DNA from: JAXLXE01 sp046328115
Lineage (GTDB): Bacteria > Chloroflexota > UBA6077 > JACCZL01
Assembly: GCA_046328115.1 (NCBI GenBank)
Contig: JAXLXE010000002.1
Span: 310,001 to 374,000 of the forward strand
Length of the DNA: 64,000 nucleotides
Reading direction: 5' to 3'
Shown here: positions 16,928 to 25,654 of the stretch, piece by piece
Numbering within the stretch: position 1 is the stretch's first letter
Layout of the letters: each line of letters starts with the position of its first letter
Notes under the pieces: generated by a model
Databases searched by the model: none
Told to the model about the DNA's origin: nothing
What the model saw: the letters and a program-made list of their open reading frames with translations, nothing else
Made by a program: the position numbers and the translations under genes

Positions 16928-17857
16928 GTGGCGGAATTGACCGTCGCCGCGGCGCCGAGAACCGGCATCGACCACCTGGCCTGGCTCGAGGCCGAGGCCA
17001 TCTACATCCTCCGCGAAGTCGCGGCCCACGCCGCCCGCCCGGCCCTGCTCTTTTCCGGCGGCAAAGATAGCTGCGTCCTGCTCCGTCTGGCGGAGAAGGC
17101 GTTCCGCCCCGGACCGTTCCCCTTCCCGCTGCTCCACATCGATACGGGGCACAACTTCCCGGAGGTACTCGAGTTCCGCGACGCTCGCGCCGCGGCGCTC
17201 GGCGAGCGCCTGCTCGTCCGATCCGTCGAGGACTCCATCGCGCGCGGCACCGTCAAGCTGCGCGATGAGCTCGACTCCCGCAATGCCGCCCAATCTGTCA
17301 CCCTGCTCGAGGCCGTCGAGGAGCTCGAGCTGGACGCGCTGATCGGCGGTGCTCGCCGGGACGAAGAGAAAGCCCGCGCCAAGGAGCGCGTCTTCTCCTT
17401 CCGCGACAGCTTTGGCCAGTGGGATCCCAAGAACCAGCGACCAGAGCTCTGGGATCTGTACAACGCGCGCGTCCACAAGGGTGAGCACCTGCGGGTCTTC
17501 CCCATTTCAAACTGGACGGAGCTAGATGTCTGGCAGTACATCCAGCGCGAGAGCTTGCCCCTGCCCTCACTGTACTTCGCGCATCGGCGCGATGTCGTTC
17601 GCCGCCGCGGGCTCCTGGTGCCGGTCACGCCCATCACCCCGCCCAGGCCAGACGAGACCATCGAGAACCTCTCCGTCCGGTTCCGCACCGTGGGCGACAT
17701 CAGCTGCACCTGCCCGGTGGCCAGCGATTCAGCCACCGTGGAGGCCATCATTCGCGAGACCGCCGTGGAGGAGATCACCGAGCGCGGCGCCACCCGGATG
17801 GACGACCAGACCTCCGAGGCTTCTATGGAACGACGCAAGCGCGAGGGCTACTTCTGA
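16928..17857 (+). CDS. cysD: Sulfate adenylyltransferase subunit 2 (CysD)
   Basis: 309 residues. Small, catalytic subunit of ATP sulfurylase that makes APS from ATP and sulfate. The PP-loop is LLFSGGKDSCVLLRL, followed by FPLLHIDTGHNFPEVLEFRD and the conserved stretch FSFRDSFGQWDPKNQRPELW, HLRVFPISNWTELDVWQYI and a C-terminal RKREGYF. All are typical of CysD rather than PAPS reductase. GTG start without a strong ribosome site. The partner GTPase CysN starts 48 bp downstream. Confidence 0.95.
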   Translation: MAELTVAAAPRTGIDHLAWLEAEAIYILREVAAHAARPALLFSGGKDSCVLLRLAEKAFRPGPFPFPLLHIDTGHNFPEVLEFRDARAAALGERLLVRSVEDSIARGTVKLRDELDSRNAAQSVTLLEAVEELELDALIGGARRDEEKARAKERVFSFRDSFGQWDPKNQRPELWDLYNARVHKGEHLRVFPISNWTELDVWQYIQRESLPLPSLYFAHRRDVVRRRGLLVPVTPITPPRPDETIENLSVRFRTVGDISCTCPVASDSATVEAIIRETAVEEITERGATRMDDQTSEASMERRKREGYF

Positions 17858-17905
17858 TCGGCAGCAGCCTCTCTTGATCGGTAGCACCTCCGTCAAGGAC
17901 CAGCC

Positions 17906-19219
17906 TTGATACCGGGCCACATCGAGGACCGCGGCGTCTTGCGCTTCATCACGGCCGGCAGCGTGGACGACGGCAAGAGCACGCTCATCGGCCGCCTGCT
18001 GTACGACACCAAGAGCATCCTCTCAGACCAGCTCTCCGCCTTGGAACGGGCCGCCGAACGGCGCTCCGCAGGTCGACCAGAGCTGGACCTGTCACTGCTG
18101 ACGGACGGTCTCGAGGCGGAGCGCGAGCAGGGCATCACCATCGATGTCGCCTACCGCTACTTCGCTACGGCGCGCCGGAAGTTCATCATCGCCGACACCC
18201 CCGGCCACGAGCAGTACACGCGCAACATGGTCACCGGCGCTAGCACCGCTGACGCGGCCGTCATCCTGATCGACGCCACGCGCGTGGAGGGCGGCGATCT
18301 GCTCCCTCAGACTCGGCGCCACTCCGCGCTGGCAAACATGCTGGGCATCCGCCACATCGCGGTAGCCGTGAATAAGCTTGACCAATTGAACTTCTCCCAG
18401 GAGAAATTCAACGAGATCCTCACCGCCTACCGCGCCATGGCCGGCCGCCTCGGCCTGGTAGACGTCGCGGCCATCCCGGTCTCGGCGCTACGGGGCGACA
18501 ACGTGGTGGAGCACAGCCTCAACACCCCATGGTACGACGGCCCCACGCTCCTGGACTGGCTAGAGTCCGTTCCGAGTGAGATCGAGGACAATCAGCGCGC
18601 CGGAAAGCCCATGCGCTTCGCCGTACAGCTCATCCTCCGTGGGTTTGAGGCCGATGCCGCGGGCGCCCGTGGCTATGCCGGCCGCATCGGCAGTGGCACC
18701 ATCTCCCGCGGCCAGACCATCACCGTGCTTCCCACGGAGCAGTCGGCAGTCGTCGCATCAGTCAGCACGTTCGATGCTCAGCTAGACGCCGCGCACGCGG
18801 GCGAATCAGTGGTGGTCCGCCTGGACCGAGAGCTGGACATCTCGCGCGGCGCCTGGTTCGTCGAGAACGATCCTGACCGCAGGCCCACCATCTCTCGCAC
18901 CTTTCACGCGGATCTGTCCTGGCTGGACTCCGCCAGCCTCGCCCCGCAACGCAAGCTCTGGCTCCGCCAGGGCACCACCTGGGTCCAGGCCCGCATCCGC
19001 GCCATCGAAGAGGTGCTGGACCTACAGACTGTGGAGTGGCAGCCGGCCGACCAGGACACCACTCTGGGCCCAAATGCCATTGCCCGCGTGCTCGTGGAGA
19101 CCCAGCAGCCGCTGGCCCTGGACCCCTACCAGCGGATCCGGGCCAGCGGCGCCTTCATCCTTGCGGACGCCGCGACAAACCATACTGTGGCCGCGGGAAT
19201 GGTGCGCTCGGCGGGGTAA
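17906..19219 (+). CDS. cysN: Sulfate adenylyltransferase subunit 1 (CysN)
   Basis: 437 residues from a TTG at 17906, supported by AAGGA at 17895-17899. EF-Tu-like GTPase that drives APS formation by CysD. G1 loop AGSVDDGKSTLIGRLL, the EREQGITIDVAYRYF switch, DTPGHEQYTRNMVTGAS and NKLD (G4), then beta-barrel domains (RGYAGRIGSGTISRGQ...). It ends at about 437 residues without a CysC kinase domain, so APS kinase must be elsewhere if PAPS is made for the sulfotransferase at 11.6 kb. The 48-bp gap to CysD contains a near-duplicate TGATCGG(C/T)AGCA. Confidence 0.95.
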   Translation: MIPGHIEDRGVLRFITAGSVDDGKSTLIGRLLYDTKSILSDQLSALERAAERRSAGRPELDLSLLTDGLEAEREQGITIDVAYRYFATARRKFIIADTPGHEQYTRNMVTGASTADAAVILIDATRVEGGDLLPQTRRHSALANMLGIRHIAVAVNKLDQLNFSQEKFNEILTAYRAMAGRLGLVDVAAIPVSALRGDNVVEHSLNTPWYDGPTLLDWLESVPSEIEDNQRAGKPMRFAVQLILRGFEADAAGARGYAGRIGSGTISRGQTITVLPTEQSAVVASVSTFDAQLDAAHAGESVVVRLDRELDISRGAWFVENDPDRRPTISRTFHADLSWLDSASLAPQRKLWLRQGTTWVQARIRAIEEVLDLQTVEWQPADQDTTLGPNAIARVLVETQQPLALDPYQRIRASGAFILADAATNHTVAAGMVRSAG

Positions 19220-19252
19220 GCTCCCGCCCGTGAGCCGATCTGCCGTCTCCCC

Positions 19253-20362
19253 TCAATCGTCCCGGACGAACTTCGAGTGCACCTCATGGCATTCGGGTAG
19301 AGAGCCAGTAGCGGGCGAGCGGTCAACACACGATCCGGCGGAAAGGCGCACCTTCCTGCGCGGATTGCCCGTGAGCTGGTACATGCCAATGCTCCGCGCG
19401 CATCGGGTGTCCCGCACCACGATGGGCGCTCCGGGCTCCGTGGCCATGCCGTACCAGCACTCAGTGAACACGGCGGGCGTCCGCTCCACGCCGGCAACTG
19501 CGCCAAAGGTGGTCCCACTGAAGTTCGCCAGTTGAGAGAACACCGGCGGGTCGCCCACTGAAGGGCGCTCCAGCACCCACTCCGCCGTCGCGCCCGACAC
19601 CCTGGCCTGGATGGGAGCCGGAAAGTACGCCGCGTCCTTCACGGTTGGAGCGGTCATCACCCACCCCGCCAGCGCGTTCTCCGTGTCATTCTTGAGCAGC
19701 ATGCGCACCCGGGTCTCGTCAAGCACGGTCAGCCACGCCAGCATTCGGTCTCCGGGCGCCACGGCGAAGTCCTTGATCTTCAGCGGCAGGTGGGGCCACC
19801 ACTGAATCCAGCTCGTCACTGTCTGCCCCGGCGCGCCCGGCTGGTTCACATGGTGCGCCGTACCAAGTTGGGGCAATGTCGAGTTGGCGTACTGGCGCTG
19901 TCCATCCAGGCCGATCCACATGGAGCTCCTAAAGTTGGCCGCGGGATCTTCACCGACCGGCGACCTCACGTCCGGCACGGTCCATGCGCCCAGCACGTCC
20001 GTGATCATCAGCCCACCGCGGGGTTTCACATACGCACCTGACCAGTTGAGACTCCACTCGCGGCGCGACCCAAACTGGAGCCGGCCCGTCGCCTGACTGT
20101 TGTTCGGGCCGGTCTGGACCAGCTCAAAGTCCTCCTGGTTGCGCCCGTGACGGAACAGCCCGGCTCCGGTGAACATGGAATTCCAGAACCCTTCGAGCTC
20201 AGGCGGCAGGCCGGCGCTGGGGCCCAGCGGCAGGTTGTTCCGGGTCAGCTCCGCCGGGCTTGCGTCGTGCGGATTGAAGATGTCATCCACCGTCAGGGGA
20301 CTGATGCGCTCGCGGATCGAATTGAGCTCATCTTCTGGCTGCTGCTCTAACTCGGGGATCAT
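19253..20362 (-). CDS. G1-family (glutamic) endopeptidase
   Basis: 369 residues from the ATG at 20362 (an in-frame GTG at 20368 is an alternative). The C-terminal two-thirds match peptidase G1 (eqolisin, formerly A4): NWSGAYV (106-112), SSMWIGLDG, the catalytic Gln in LPQLGTAHHV (about Gln165) and catalytic Glu in GATAEWVLERP (about Glu261), then FSGTTFGAVAG. This family of acid peptidases was first known from fungi and is sporadic in bacteria. No obvious signal peptide; the first 100 residues are an unassigned extension. Its start overlaps the stop of the PAP2-like gene in ATGA, so the pair is co-translated. Confidence 0.85.
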   Translation of the reverse strand: MIPELEQQPEDELNSIRERISPLTVDDIFNPHDASPAELTRNNLPLGPSAGLPPELEGFWNSMFTGAGLFRHGRNQEDFELVQTGPNNSQATGRLQFGSRREWSLNWSGAYVKPRGGLMITDVLGAWTVPDVRSPVGEDPAANFRSSMWIGLDGQRQYANSTLPQLGTAHHVNQPGAPGQTVTSWIQWWPHLPLKIKDFAVAPGDRMLAWLTVLDETRVRMLLKNDTENALAGWVMTAPTVKDAAYFPAPIQARVSGATAEWVLERPSVGDPPVFSQLANFSGTTFGAVAGVERTPAVFTECWYGMATEPGAPIVVRDTRCARSIGMYQLTGNPRRKVRLSAGSCVDRSPATGSLPECHEVHSKFVRDD

Positions 20363-21270
20363 GTCCACTCATCCTTCGCGGCTGAGACCGCCCGTGCAAA
20401 CAGACCAGCAGCCGGCATCGAGCTCTTGAGCGACTCGCAGATGGAGCGCGCAAGCTCCTGCCCCGCTTTGGAGTCACTGGGATAGTGCAGCCCCGCGATC
20501 TCGCGGTTCCGGGCGACGCGCCGTGCCAGCACGTCCAGGGAGCTCTTGAGCACCTGCCTGTCACCGTCAGAGAGTCCCCCGGGCGCCGCGGACGCCCGGT
20601 CCAGCACGTGTCCCAGGAGCAGGGCCATCAGGTTGGCCTGCGTCGCGTGTCCACTGGGGAACGACGCATGCCCCGGCATCGGAACTGGCGGCCGCAATGC
20701 CGGCAACAGATGGGACGGACGCGGTCGCTGGAACTTCTCCTTCATGACGATGACCGCGTACGTGCCGAGTGTGACGACAATGTGCATGATCCGGTACGTA
20801 GCTGGGTGGGAGGCCGGCGTGATGGACAGCACACCCATGAAGTCGCTCAGGAACTCACCATCCTGTGACAGGATCTCCGCCAACGCCTCAGGCCGCTCAT
20901 CTCGAGCGGCTCGGGCCAGTCCCCGTAGCTCAGCGTTGAGCCCGCCTCCGGAAGGCGGGTTGACCACCTGGCTCTGCCAGACCTGATCCACACGCGCGTC
21001 GGCGTCCGTCTGCCAGGAAGTCCCTAGGAACTCGTGGAGCACGCGCCAGCTGTACCACTTGGCCGCCCAACCGCGCTCAGGGTAGGCATTGAGGCCCAGC
21101 CCTTCGCGTATCTCGTCCTTGATGGGTTTCGATTCGCCTTGCTCCTCCACAAACGGCAGGTCCACCCGGTCCGGAAGGAGCCACGCGGCGTCCCAGGTGC
21201 CGGCCATGCCGGCGTTGCCAACGTTCGCCGTGTTCGCTGTGTTGGCGGTGTTCGCGGTATTCGCTGTCAC
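20359..21270 (-). CDS. PAP2/vanadium-haloperoxidase-like protein
   Basis: 303 residues. Has the three PAP2 signature motifs: K179-F-Q-R-P-R-P (KEKFQRPRP), PSGH at 205-208 and R256-x5-H262-x3-D266 in RNREIAGLHYPSD. These bind phosphate or vanadate in acid phosphatases and vanadium-dependent haloperoxidases. The soluble helical nature and lack of predicted membrane spans favour the haloperoxidase-like branch, but halide oxidation cannot be shown. Residues 2-16 are a TAN repeat of low complexity, so the true N-terminus could be an internal Met (position 22). Translationally coupled to the G1 peptidase. Confidence 0.83.
   Translation of the reverse strand: MTANTANTANTANTANVGNAGMAGTWDAAWLLPDRVDLPFVEEQGESKPIKDEIREGLGLNAYPERGWAAKWYSWRVLHEFLGTSWQTDADARVDQVWQSQVVNPPSGGGLNAELRGLARAARDERPEALAEILSQDGEFLSDFMGVLSITPASHPATYRIMHIVVTLGTYAVIVMKEKFQRPRPSHLLPALRPPVPMPGHASFPSGHATQANLMALLLGHVLDRASAAPGGLSDGDRQVLKSSLDVLARRVARNREIAGLHYPSDSKAGQELARSICESLKSSMPAAGLFARAVSAAKDEWT
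21223..21267 (-). repeat. Five-unit 9-bp tandem repeat at the 5' end of the PAP2-like gene
   Basis: Five imperfect 9-bp units (plus-strand GTTCGCCGT, GTTCGCTGT, GTTGGCGGT, GTTCGCGGT, ATTCGCTGT) encode Thr-Ala-Asn tripeptides directly after the start codon. Being in multiples of three, copy change would not shift the frame. The next codons (NVGNAG) look like decayed further units. Confidence 0.8.
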
Positions 21271-21446
21271 GGACCATCCTCCTCGGTTGCGCAGAACGCG
21301 CGTGCTACCGGGCTCCGAGGCTCACGGGGCAGACGCCCTCATCCGCGCCAACCGCGGATGCTCCGGCTCCTGGCTCAGGCCATAGTACACATGGGAGCGC
21401 GACTCCGCTGTGACGGACGTCACACTGTGAGATCAGCCACGCCAGC

Positions 21447-23219
21447 TCAGCACGGAAGACCACCCTGCCTGAGATGCTCGATCCACCGCTCGTGGACGGG
21501 CGAACGAAACGGGCTCCGCGCCGCGTACGCCCCGAGCGTGAACGACGGGTGCACCCTGAGCAGTTGGCGGCCGTACTCGACGGCCTCCGCATGCTGGCCG
21601 AGTGCCTCACACGTGGCCACCAGGAGCCGGAGCGTGAAACGCACGTATTCGTTGCGCCCATAGGCGCTCCGTGCCCACTCCAGCGCTTGCGGGTAGTCCC
21701 CGCTCACGTAATGCGCCTGTCCCAGAATTCCCTCGTGCCAGAACAGCCGCGCGTCGAGGGGCGACAACCGCACCCCTTGCTCGGCGTGCTTGACGGCCGT
21801 CGGGCCATCAACGATAAACCCCCGCGTCACACTGCTCATTGACCACGCCATTGCCGAGCTCGGCCCGGCCGCCGTGGCACGATCCAGCAGCTCTACCGCG
21901 CGCGCATAGTCCTTGAGAAGGTACGACTGGACGTGGCCGGCGATCGCCAGACAGAGCGAGTCGTTCGGCTCCAGCTCCAGCGCGGTCGCTGCGTGCATCG
22001 CCGCCTGCTCCGCATCCTCGGCAACGTCCGTGGAGCCCATCTCGCCTACCCGCAGCACGTACCACATCGCCGTGTACGCATGCGCCGGTGCGTACGTCGG
22101 GTCGTGTGCAACCGCCTGCTGCAGAAGCCCCCGCGCCCGCGAAAACGATTCATAGTCCAGCCGGTACAACAAATCCAGCGCTTGCAGCACCAGCTCATAC
22201 GCCGTCAGATTCTGCGGCTGCTTGCGCAACGCACGCACCAGCTCCCGCTCGTGCACGTGTGGCGCGATCGTCCGCACCACGCTGATGGCGATCTGGCCCT
22301 GCAGCTCGAACAGCTCGGACATCCCGCCACTGTACTGATCCGCCCGAATGACCGTGCCGGTCTCCGCGTCGCTCAGCTCGGTGGTGATGGTCAGTCGCCC
22401 TGCCGACCGCCGGATGCTTCCGTACAGCACGTATCTGACGCCAAGATCCCTGCCAACCGCCCGCACGTCAAGCTGCGTCCCGCCGTAGCCGAGCCCAGAG
22501 GCGCGTGACACCACGAACAGCTCCTTTAATGCCGCCAGCCCGTGGATGATGTCGTCCACCACCCCATCGGCAAAGTAGCCCTCTGCCGGATCGGTCGCGT
22601 GCATGCGAAACGGTAGGACGGCCAGCGAAGGGCGTGGCTCACCACCAGACAGCACGTCGCCGACCAGCTTCGAGGGTGGCGCCTGCGGACGCAGCGAGTA
22701 CACCCGCACCGCCCGCGAGAGGCTCCGCATGTGGAGATCCCCCAGGTCGATCAACGCCACCCCAAGATCGCTCGAGAGCTGCTCCGCAACAGCTCCGGAG
22801 ACCACGACGCCGCCAGGCTCCGCGTACGCCTGCAGCCGCGCGGCAACGTTGACGCCGTCCCCGTACACGTCATCCTCGCCCACGATGATGTCGGCGAGAT
22901 TCACCGCCATCCGGTACACCAGCCGCTCCTCCACCGGCTGCTCGGCCGTCAGATCCACGATCGCGCGTTGCATCTCCAGCGCGCATTCGGTCGCGGCCGT
23001 GGCCCCCCCGAACACTGAAAGAAACCCATCCCCCGTGCTCTTAACCACTCGTCCGCCATTCCGGGTGACAAACGGCTCCACAACCTCGCGGCGCACGCGG
23101 GTGTGCCAGAGATACGTCCCCTCTTCAAACGTCTCGGTCAACCTGACGGAGCCCACCATGTCCGTCACCAAGATCGCCGCCAGTCGCCGCTCAATCGCTG
23201 TCTGGATCATCGCATCCAT
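21447..23219 (-). CDS. Class III adenylate/guanylate cyclase with FlgO/TolB-like and TPR regions
   Basis: 590 residues. Residues about 10-180 are a class III cyclase homology domain: AILVTDMVGSVRLTE (metal Asp20), GGRVVKSTGDGFLSVFGG (second metal Asp) and VYGDGVNVAARLQAYAEPGG. Residues about 195-320 match the TolB/FlgO-like segment frequent in such proteins (LAVLPFRM...YFADGVVDDIIHGLAAL). The rest is TPR-like (AYTAMWYVL, ALELEPNDSLCLAIAGH, HPSFTLGAYAARSPF). Makes cAMP or cGMP and likely senses a signal through the C-terminal part. It is the only nucleotide cyclase in the window, relevant to the cNMP-binding peptidase at 5611. The 176-bp gap downstream (21271-21446) shows nothing. Confidence 0.88.
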   Translation of the reverse strand: MDAMIQTAIERRLAAILVTDMVGSVRLTETFEEGTYLWHTRVRREVVEPFVTRNGGRVVKSTGDGFLSVFGGATAATECALEMQRAIVDLTAEQPVEERLVYRMAVNLADIIVGEDDVYGDGVNVAARLQAYAEPGGVVVSGAVAEQLSSDLGVALIDLGDLHMRSLSRAVRVYSLRPQAPPSKLVGDVLSGGEPRPSLAVLPFRMHATDPAEGYFADGVVDDIIHGLAALKELFVVSRASGLGYGGTQLDVRAVGRDLGVRYVLYGSIRRSAGRLTITTELSDAETGTVIRADQYSGGMSELFELQGQIAISVVRTIAPHVHERELVRALRKQPQNLTAYELVLQALDLLYRLDYESFSRARGLLQQAVAHDPTYAPAHAYTAMWYVLRVGEMGSTDVAEDAEQAAMHAATALELEPNDSLCLAIAGHVQSYLLKDYARAVELLDRATAAGPSSAMAWSMSSVTRGFIVDGPTAVKHAEQGVRLSPLDARLFWHEGILGQAHYVSGDYPQALEWARSAYGRNEYVRFTLRLLVATCEALGQHAEAVEYGRQLLRVHPSFTLGAYAARSPFRSPVHERWIEHLRQGGLPC

Positions 23220-23273
23220 CCCCCCGGGCCACGCCCCCGGCCTACGGCGTCCGAGCCGCTCCGCCGGACGCGC

Positions 23274-23990
23274 TCAGCCAACCTCCGGCTCGACGCCCAC
23301 GTGCCGCATCTTGCCCTCCCGGGCCATCCGCTCTACGAACGTCCCATACGCGGTCATGATGTCGATGAAGGTCTGGTAGGCACCACACGCATCGCGACGC
23401 CGAACGGCGTCCAGAATCGCCCGGTGCGACGCGCGAAATGAGCTCAGCCCAGGGTTCAGACCCTCCATCGCAAAGCGCAGCCGCCGGCGATGATCCCGCA
23501 GCTCAGCCGCGATCTCCACGAACCGGGGATTGCCGAGCCGCTCGAGGAACAGATCATCAAACCCGTCTTCCAGTCGTGCCGCTTCCGCCAGATCCCCCAC
23601 GGCCTCCGCCTGTTCCTGCGCCGCGAGCAGCGCCTCCACCGCCGCGATGTCCCCACTCCCAAAGCTCAATGCGGCCGAGTAGATCGCGTGCCCCTCGGTA
23701 GCGATGCGTAGCTGCCGGAGCTGCGCAAGGACCTCCAGCGAGATGGGAGCCACCGAAGAGCCCTTGTAGGGGATCCCAATGACAAAGCCTTCGCGCTCCA
23801 GACGCAGCAGCGCCGCGCGCAGCGGAGTCTTGCTCAGCCCAAGCTGCTCCGCCAGGTGAGCCTCCACCAGCGGCGCGCCCGGCGGCAGGGCCAGCGAAAT
23901 GATCGCTTCCTTGATCTGCGTGTAGGCCCACTGCTCCAGCGAGGCCAGCCCTGAAGTGGACGGCGCCCGTAGCTTGAGGTCAGACGGCAT
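23274..23990 (-). CDS. GntR-family transcriptional regulator (FCD/FadR type)
   Basis: 238 residues from the ATG at 23990; a TTG six bases upstream is equally well placed behind GGGAGG. N-terminal winged helix: YTQIKEAIISLALPPGAPLV, AEQLGLSKTPLRAALLRLER and EGFVIGIPYKGSSVAP are textbook GntR. The C-terminal all-helical FCD ligand domain includes DLFLERLGNPRF and a HRAILDAVRRRD helix with metal-type His. Such regulators usually respond to an organic acid and repress a neighbouring catabolic operon; the divergent DUF1800 to HMG-CoA-lyase run is the obvious target. Confidence 0.9.
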   Translation of the reverse strand: MPSDLKLRAPSTSGLASLEQWAYTQIKEAIISLALPPGAPLVEAHLAEQLGLSKTPLRAALLRLEREGFVIGIPYKGSSVAPISLEVLAQLRQLRIATEGHAIYSAALSFGSGDIAAVEALLAAQEQAEAVGDLAEAARLEDGFDDLFLERLGNPRFVEIAAELRDHRRRLRFAMEGLNPGLSSFRASHRAILDAVRRRDACGAYQTFIDIMTAYGTFVERMAREGKMRHVGVEPEVG

Positions 23991-24101
23991 CGTCAAAGAG
24001 GCCTCCCGTACAGTCGGTGCGTCCCCATGGTACGCCGAGTCGCGCGCCGCGCGACGGCTCCAGCCACCCGCCAGCCCCAATCCGGTCCGACCTGTCCAAA
24101 T

Positions 24102-24135
24102 TTGAAGCCACCCACAGGTCCGTGTATCGTATACC
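24102..24135 (+). promoter_or_regulatory. Candidate promoter and GntR operator in divergent gap
   Basis: TTGAAG (24102-24107) and TATCGT (24125-24130) with 17-nt spacing form a possible promoter for the DUF1800 operon. Overlapping it, GTAT-CGT-ATAC (24124-24134) is an inverted repeat of the short AT-rich kind bound by FadR/FCD regulators. Its position, midway between the regulator (starts 23990) and the operon (starts 24230), supports autoregulation and repression. Pattern-based only. Confidence 0.4.
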
Positions 24136-24229
24136 GTGCATCGTTGACCGCTTCTGGCAGCGCGGACGCCGGTGCACCACCGCTGCCGCGCCGGTCCAGC
24201 GCCGTACCAGTCCAAGGGAGGACCGGTCT

Positions 24230-25618
24230 ATGGTCGTTAGCAGCACCTCCAGGCTCCTCGCCGGGGTCGAGCTCATGGCGCACCTGTTTCGTCGCGCCGG
24301 CTTCGGCGCCACGCGCGAGGAAATCGAAGCAGCGCTCGATCTCGGTTACGAGGCCGCCGTGGAAGGCCTGCTCCACCCGGACCGCAAGCCAGACGTGGAG
24401 CTCGATCTCGTCTATCGCTTCTGGCCTGACATGAAGGAAGCGCGCGAGATAGATGTCAATCAGGCCTTCTGGCTCTATCGCATGATCAACACCCACCGCC
24501 CCCTCCAGGAGAAGATGGCCCTCTTCTGGCACTCCCTCTTCGCCACCGCCTTCAACAAGTCCAATCACCCCCAACAGCTCCAGATCCAGATTGACATGCT
24601 CCGGCAGCACTGCCTCGGTAACTTCCGCACCATCCTCGTCGAGCTCTCGCGCGACCCCGCCATGATCTTCTGGCTGGACAACCAGGAGAACACCAACGAC
24701 GTCCACAACGAGAACTACGGCCGCGAGCTACTCGAGCTCTTCTCCATGGGTATCGGCAACTACACCGAGGACGACGTCAAGGAGTGCGCCCGCGCCTTCA
24801 CCGGCTGGAGCATCAAGAACCTGCTCAACGTTGGCCCATTTGGTCGCCACGTCTGGGAATTCGACTTCAAAGCAGATCAGCACGATTTTGGTGAGAAGCA
24901 GTTCCTCGGCGAGCGCGGCCCCTTCGACGGCACCGACATCATCGACATCGTCGTCCGCCAGCCCGCCACGGCCAGGTTCATCGCGCGCCGACTCTACCTC
25001 TTCTTCGTCTCAGACCAGCCAGACGAGGACGCTATCGACGAGCTCGCCCGCGTCTACCAGCAGTCGGGACACGACATCCGCGCCGTCATGCGGGCGCTAC
25101 TCCTCTCCGACTTCTTCAAGTCGGAGGACGCGCTCTACGCCAAGGTCAAGAGCCCGGCCGAGCATGTCGCCGGCCTCATGCGTCTCACCGGCGACTTCCG
25201 TTTCCCCGCCTGGGGCATCAAGGACGTCGCGCTCGAGTTCCGCTACATGGGTCAGGACCTCATGAATCCACCCAGCGTGGAGGGATGGCACACCGGCAAA
25301 GAGTGGATCGATACCGGCATCCTCGTGGAGCGCGTCAACTTCGCCTCCGCCCAGGTAGGTGATGCCTCCAGGCCCGGCATCCGCCGCATCATCGAGCGCC
25401 TGCGCCAGCGCGGCGTGCTGTCGCCGTCGCAGCTCGTAGACGCCGCCTTCGACCTCTTGGGGCCCATCCGCCCCACCGCCCGCACACGCGCCGCCCTCAC
25501 CGCACACGCGGAGAAGGCCGGCCCCCTGGACCTGGCAAATGGCGGCGCCGCCGCGGAACAACGCGTCACCGAGATGCTCCAGATGGTCGTCGCCACCCGC
25601 GAGTTCCAGTGGGTCTAA
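24230..25618 (+). CDS. DUF1800 family protein
   Basis: 462 residues from the ATG at 24230, with AAGGGAGG upstream; the open frame back to 24017 runs through the promoter region. Matches DUF1800: AHLFRRAGFGATREEIEAAL, MALFWHSLFATAFNKSNHP, the ENYGRELLELFSMGIGNYTE motif, CARAFTGW and NPPSVEGWHTGKEWIDTGIL. Partner of DUF1501 36 bp downstream; the pair nearly always occurs together, is often secreted in other phyla and has no proven biochemical role. No signal peptide is evident here. Confidence 0.92.
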   Translation: MVVSSTSRLLAGVELMAHLFRRAGFGATREEIEAALDLGYEAAVEGLLHPDRKPDVELDLVYRFWPDMKEAREIDVNQAFWLYRMINTHRPLQEKMALFWHSLFATAFNKSNHPQQLQIQIDMLRQHCLGNFRTILVELSRDPAMIFWLDNQENTNDVHNENYGRELLELFSMGIGNYTEDDVKECARAFTGWSIKNLLNVGPFGRHVWEFDFKADQHDFGEKQFLGERGPFDGTDIIDIVVRQPATARFIARRLYLFFVSDQPDEDAIDELARVYQQSGHDIRAVMRALLLSDFFKSEDALYAKVKSPAEHVAGLMRLTGDFRFPAWGIKDVALEFRYMGQDLMNPPSVEGWHTGKEWIDTGILVERVNFASAQVGDASRPGIRRIIERLRQRGVLSPSQLVDAAFDLLGPIRPTARTRAALTAHAEKAGPLDLANGGAAAEQRVTEMLQMVVATREFQWV

Positions 25619-25654
25619 CCCATCCGAGTCACTAGCCAACCAGGGAGTGGGGCC

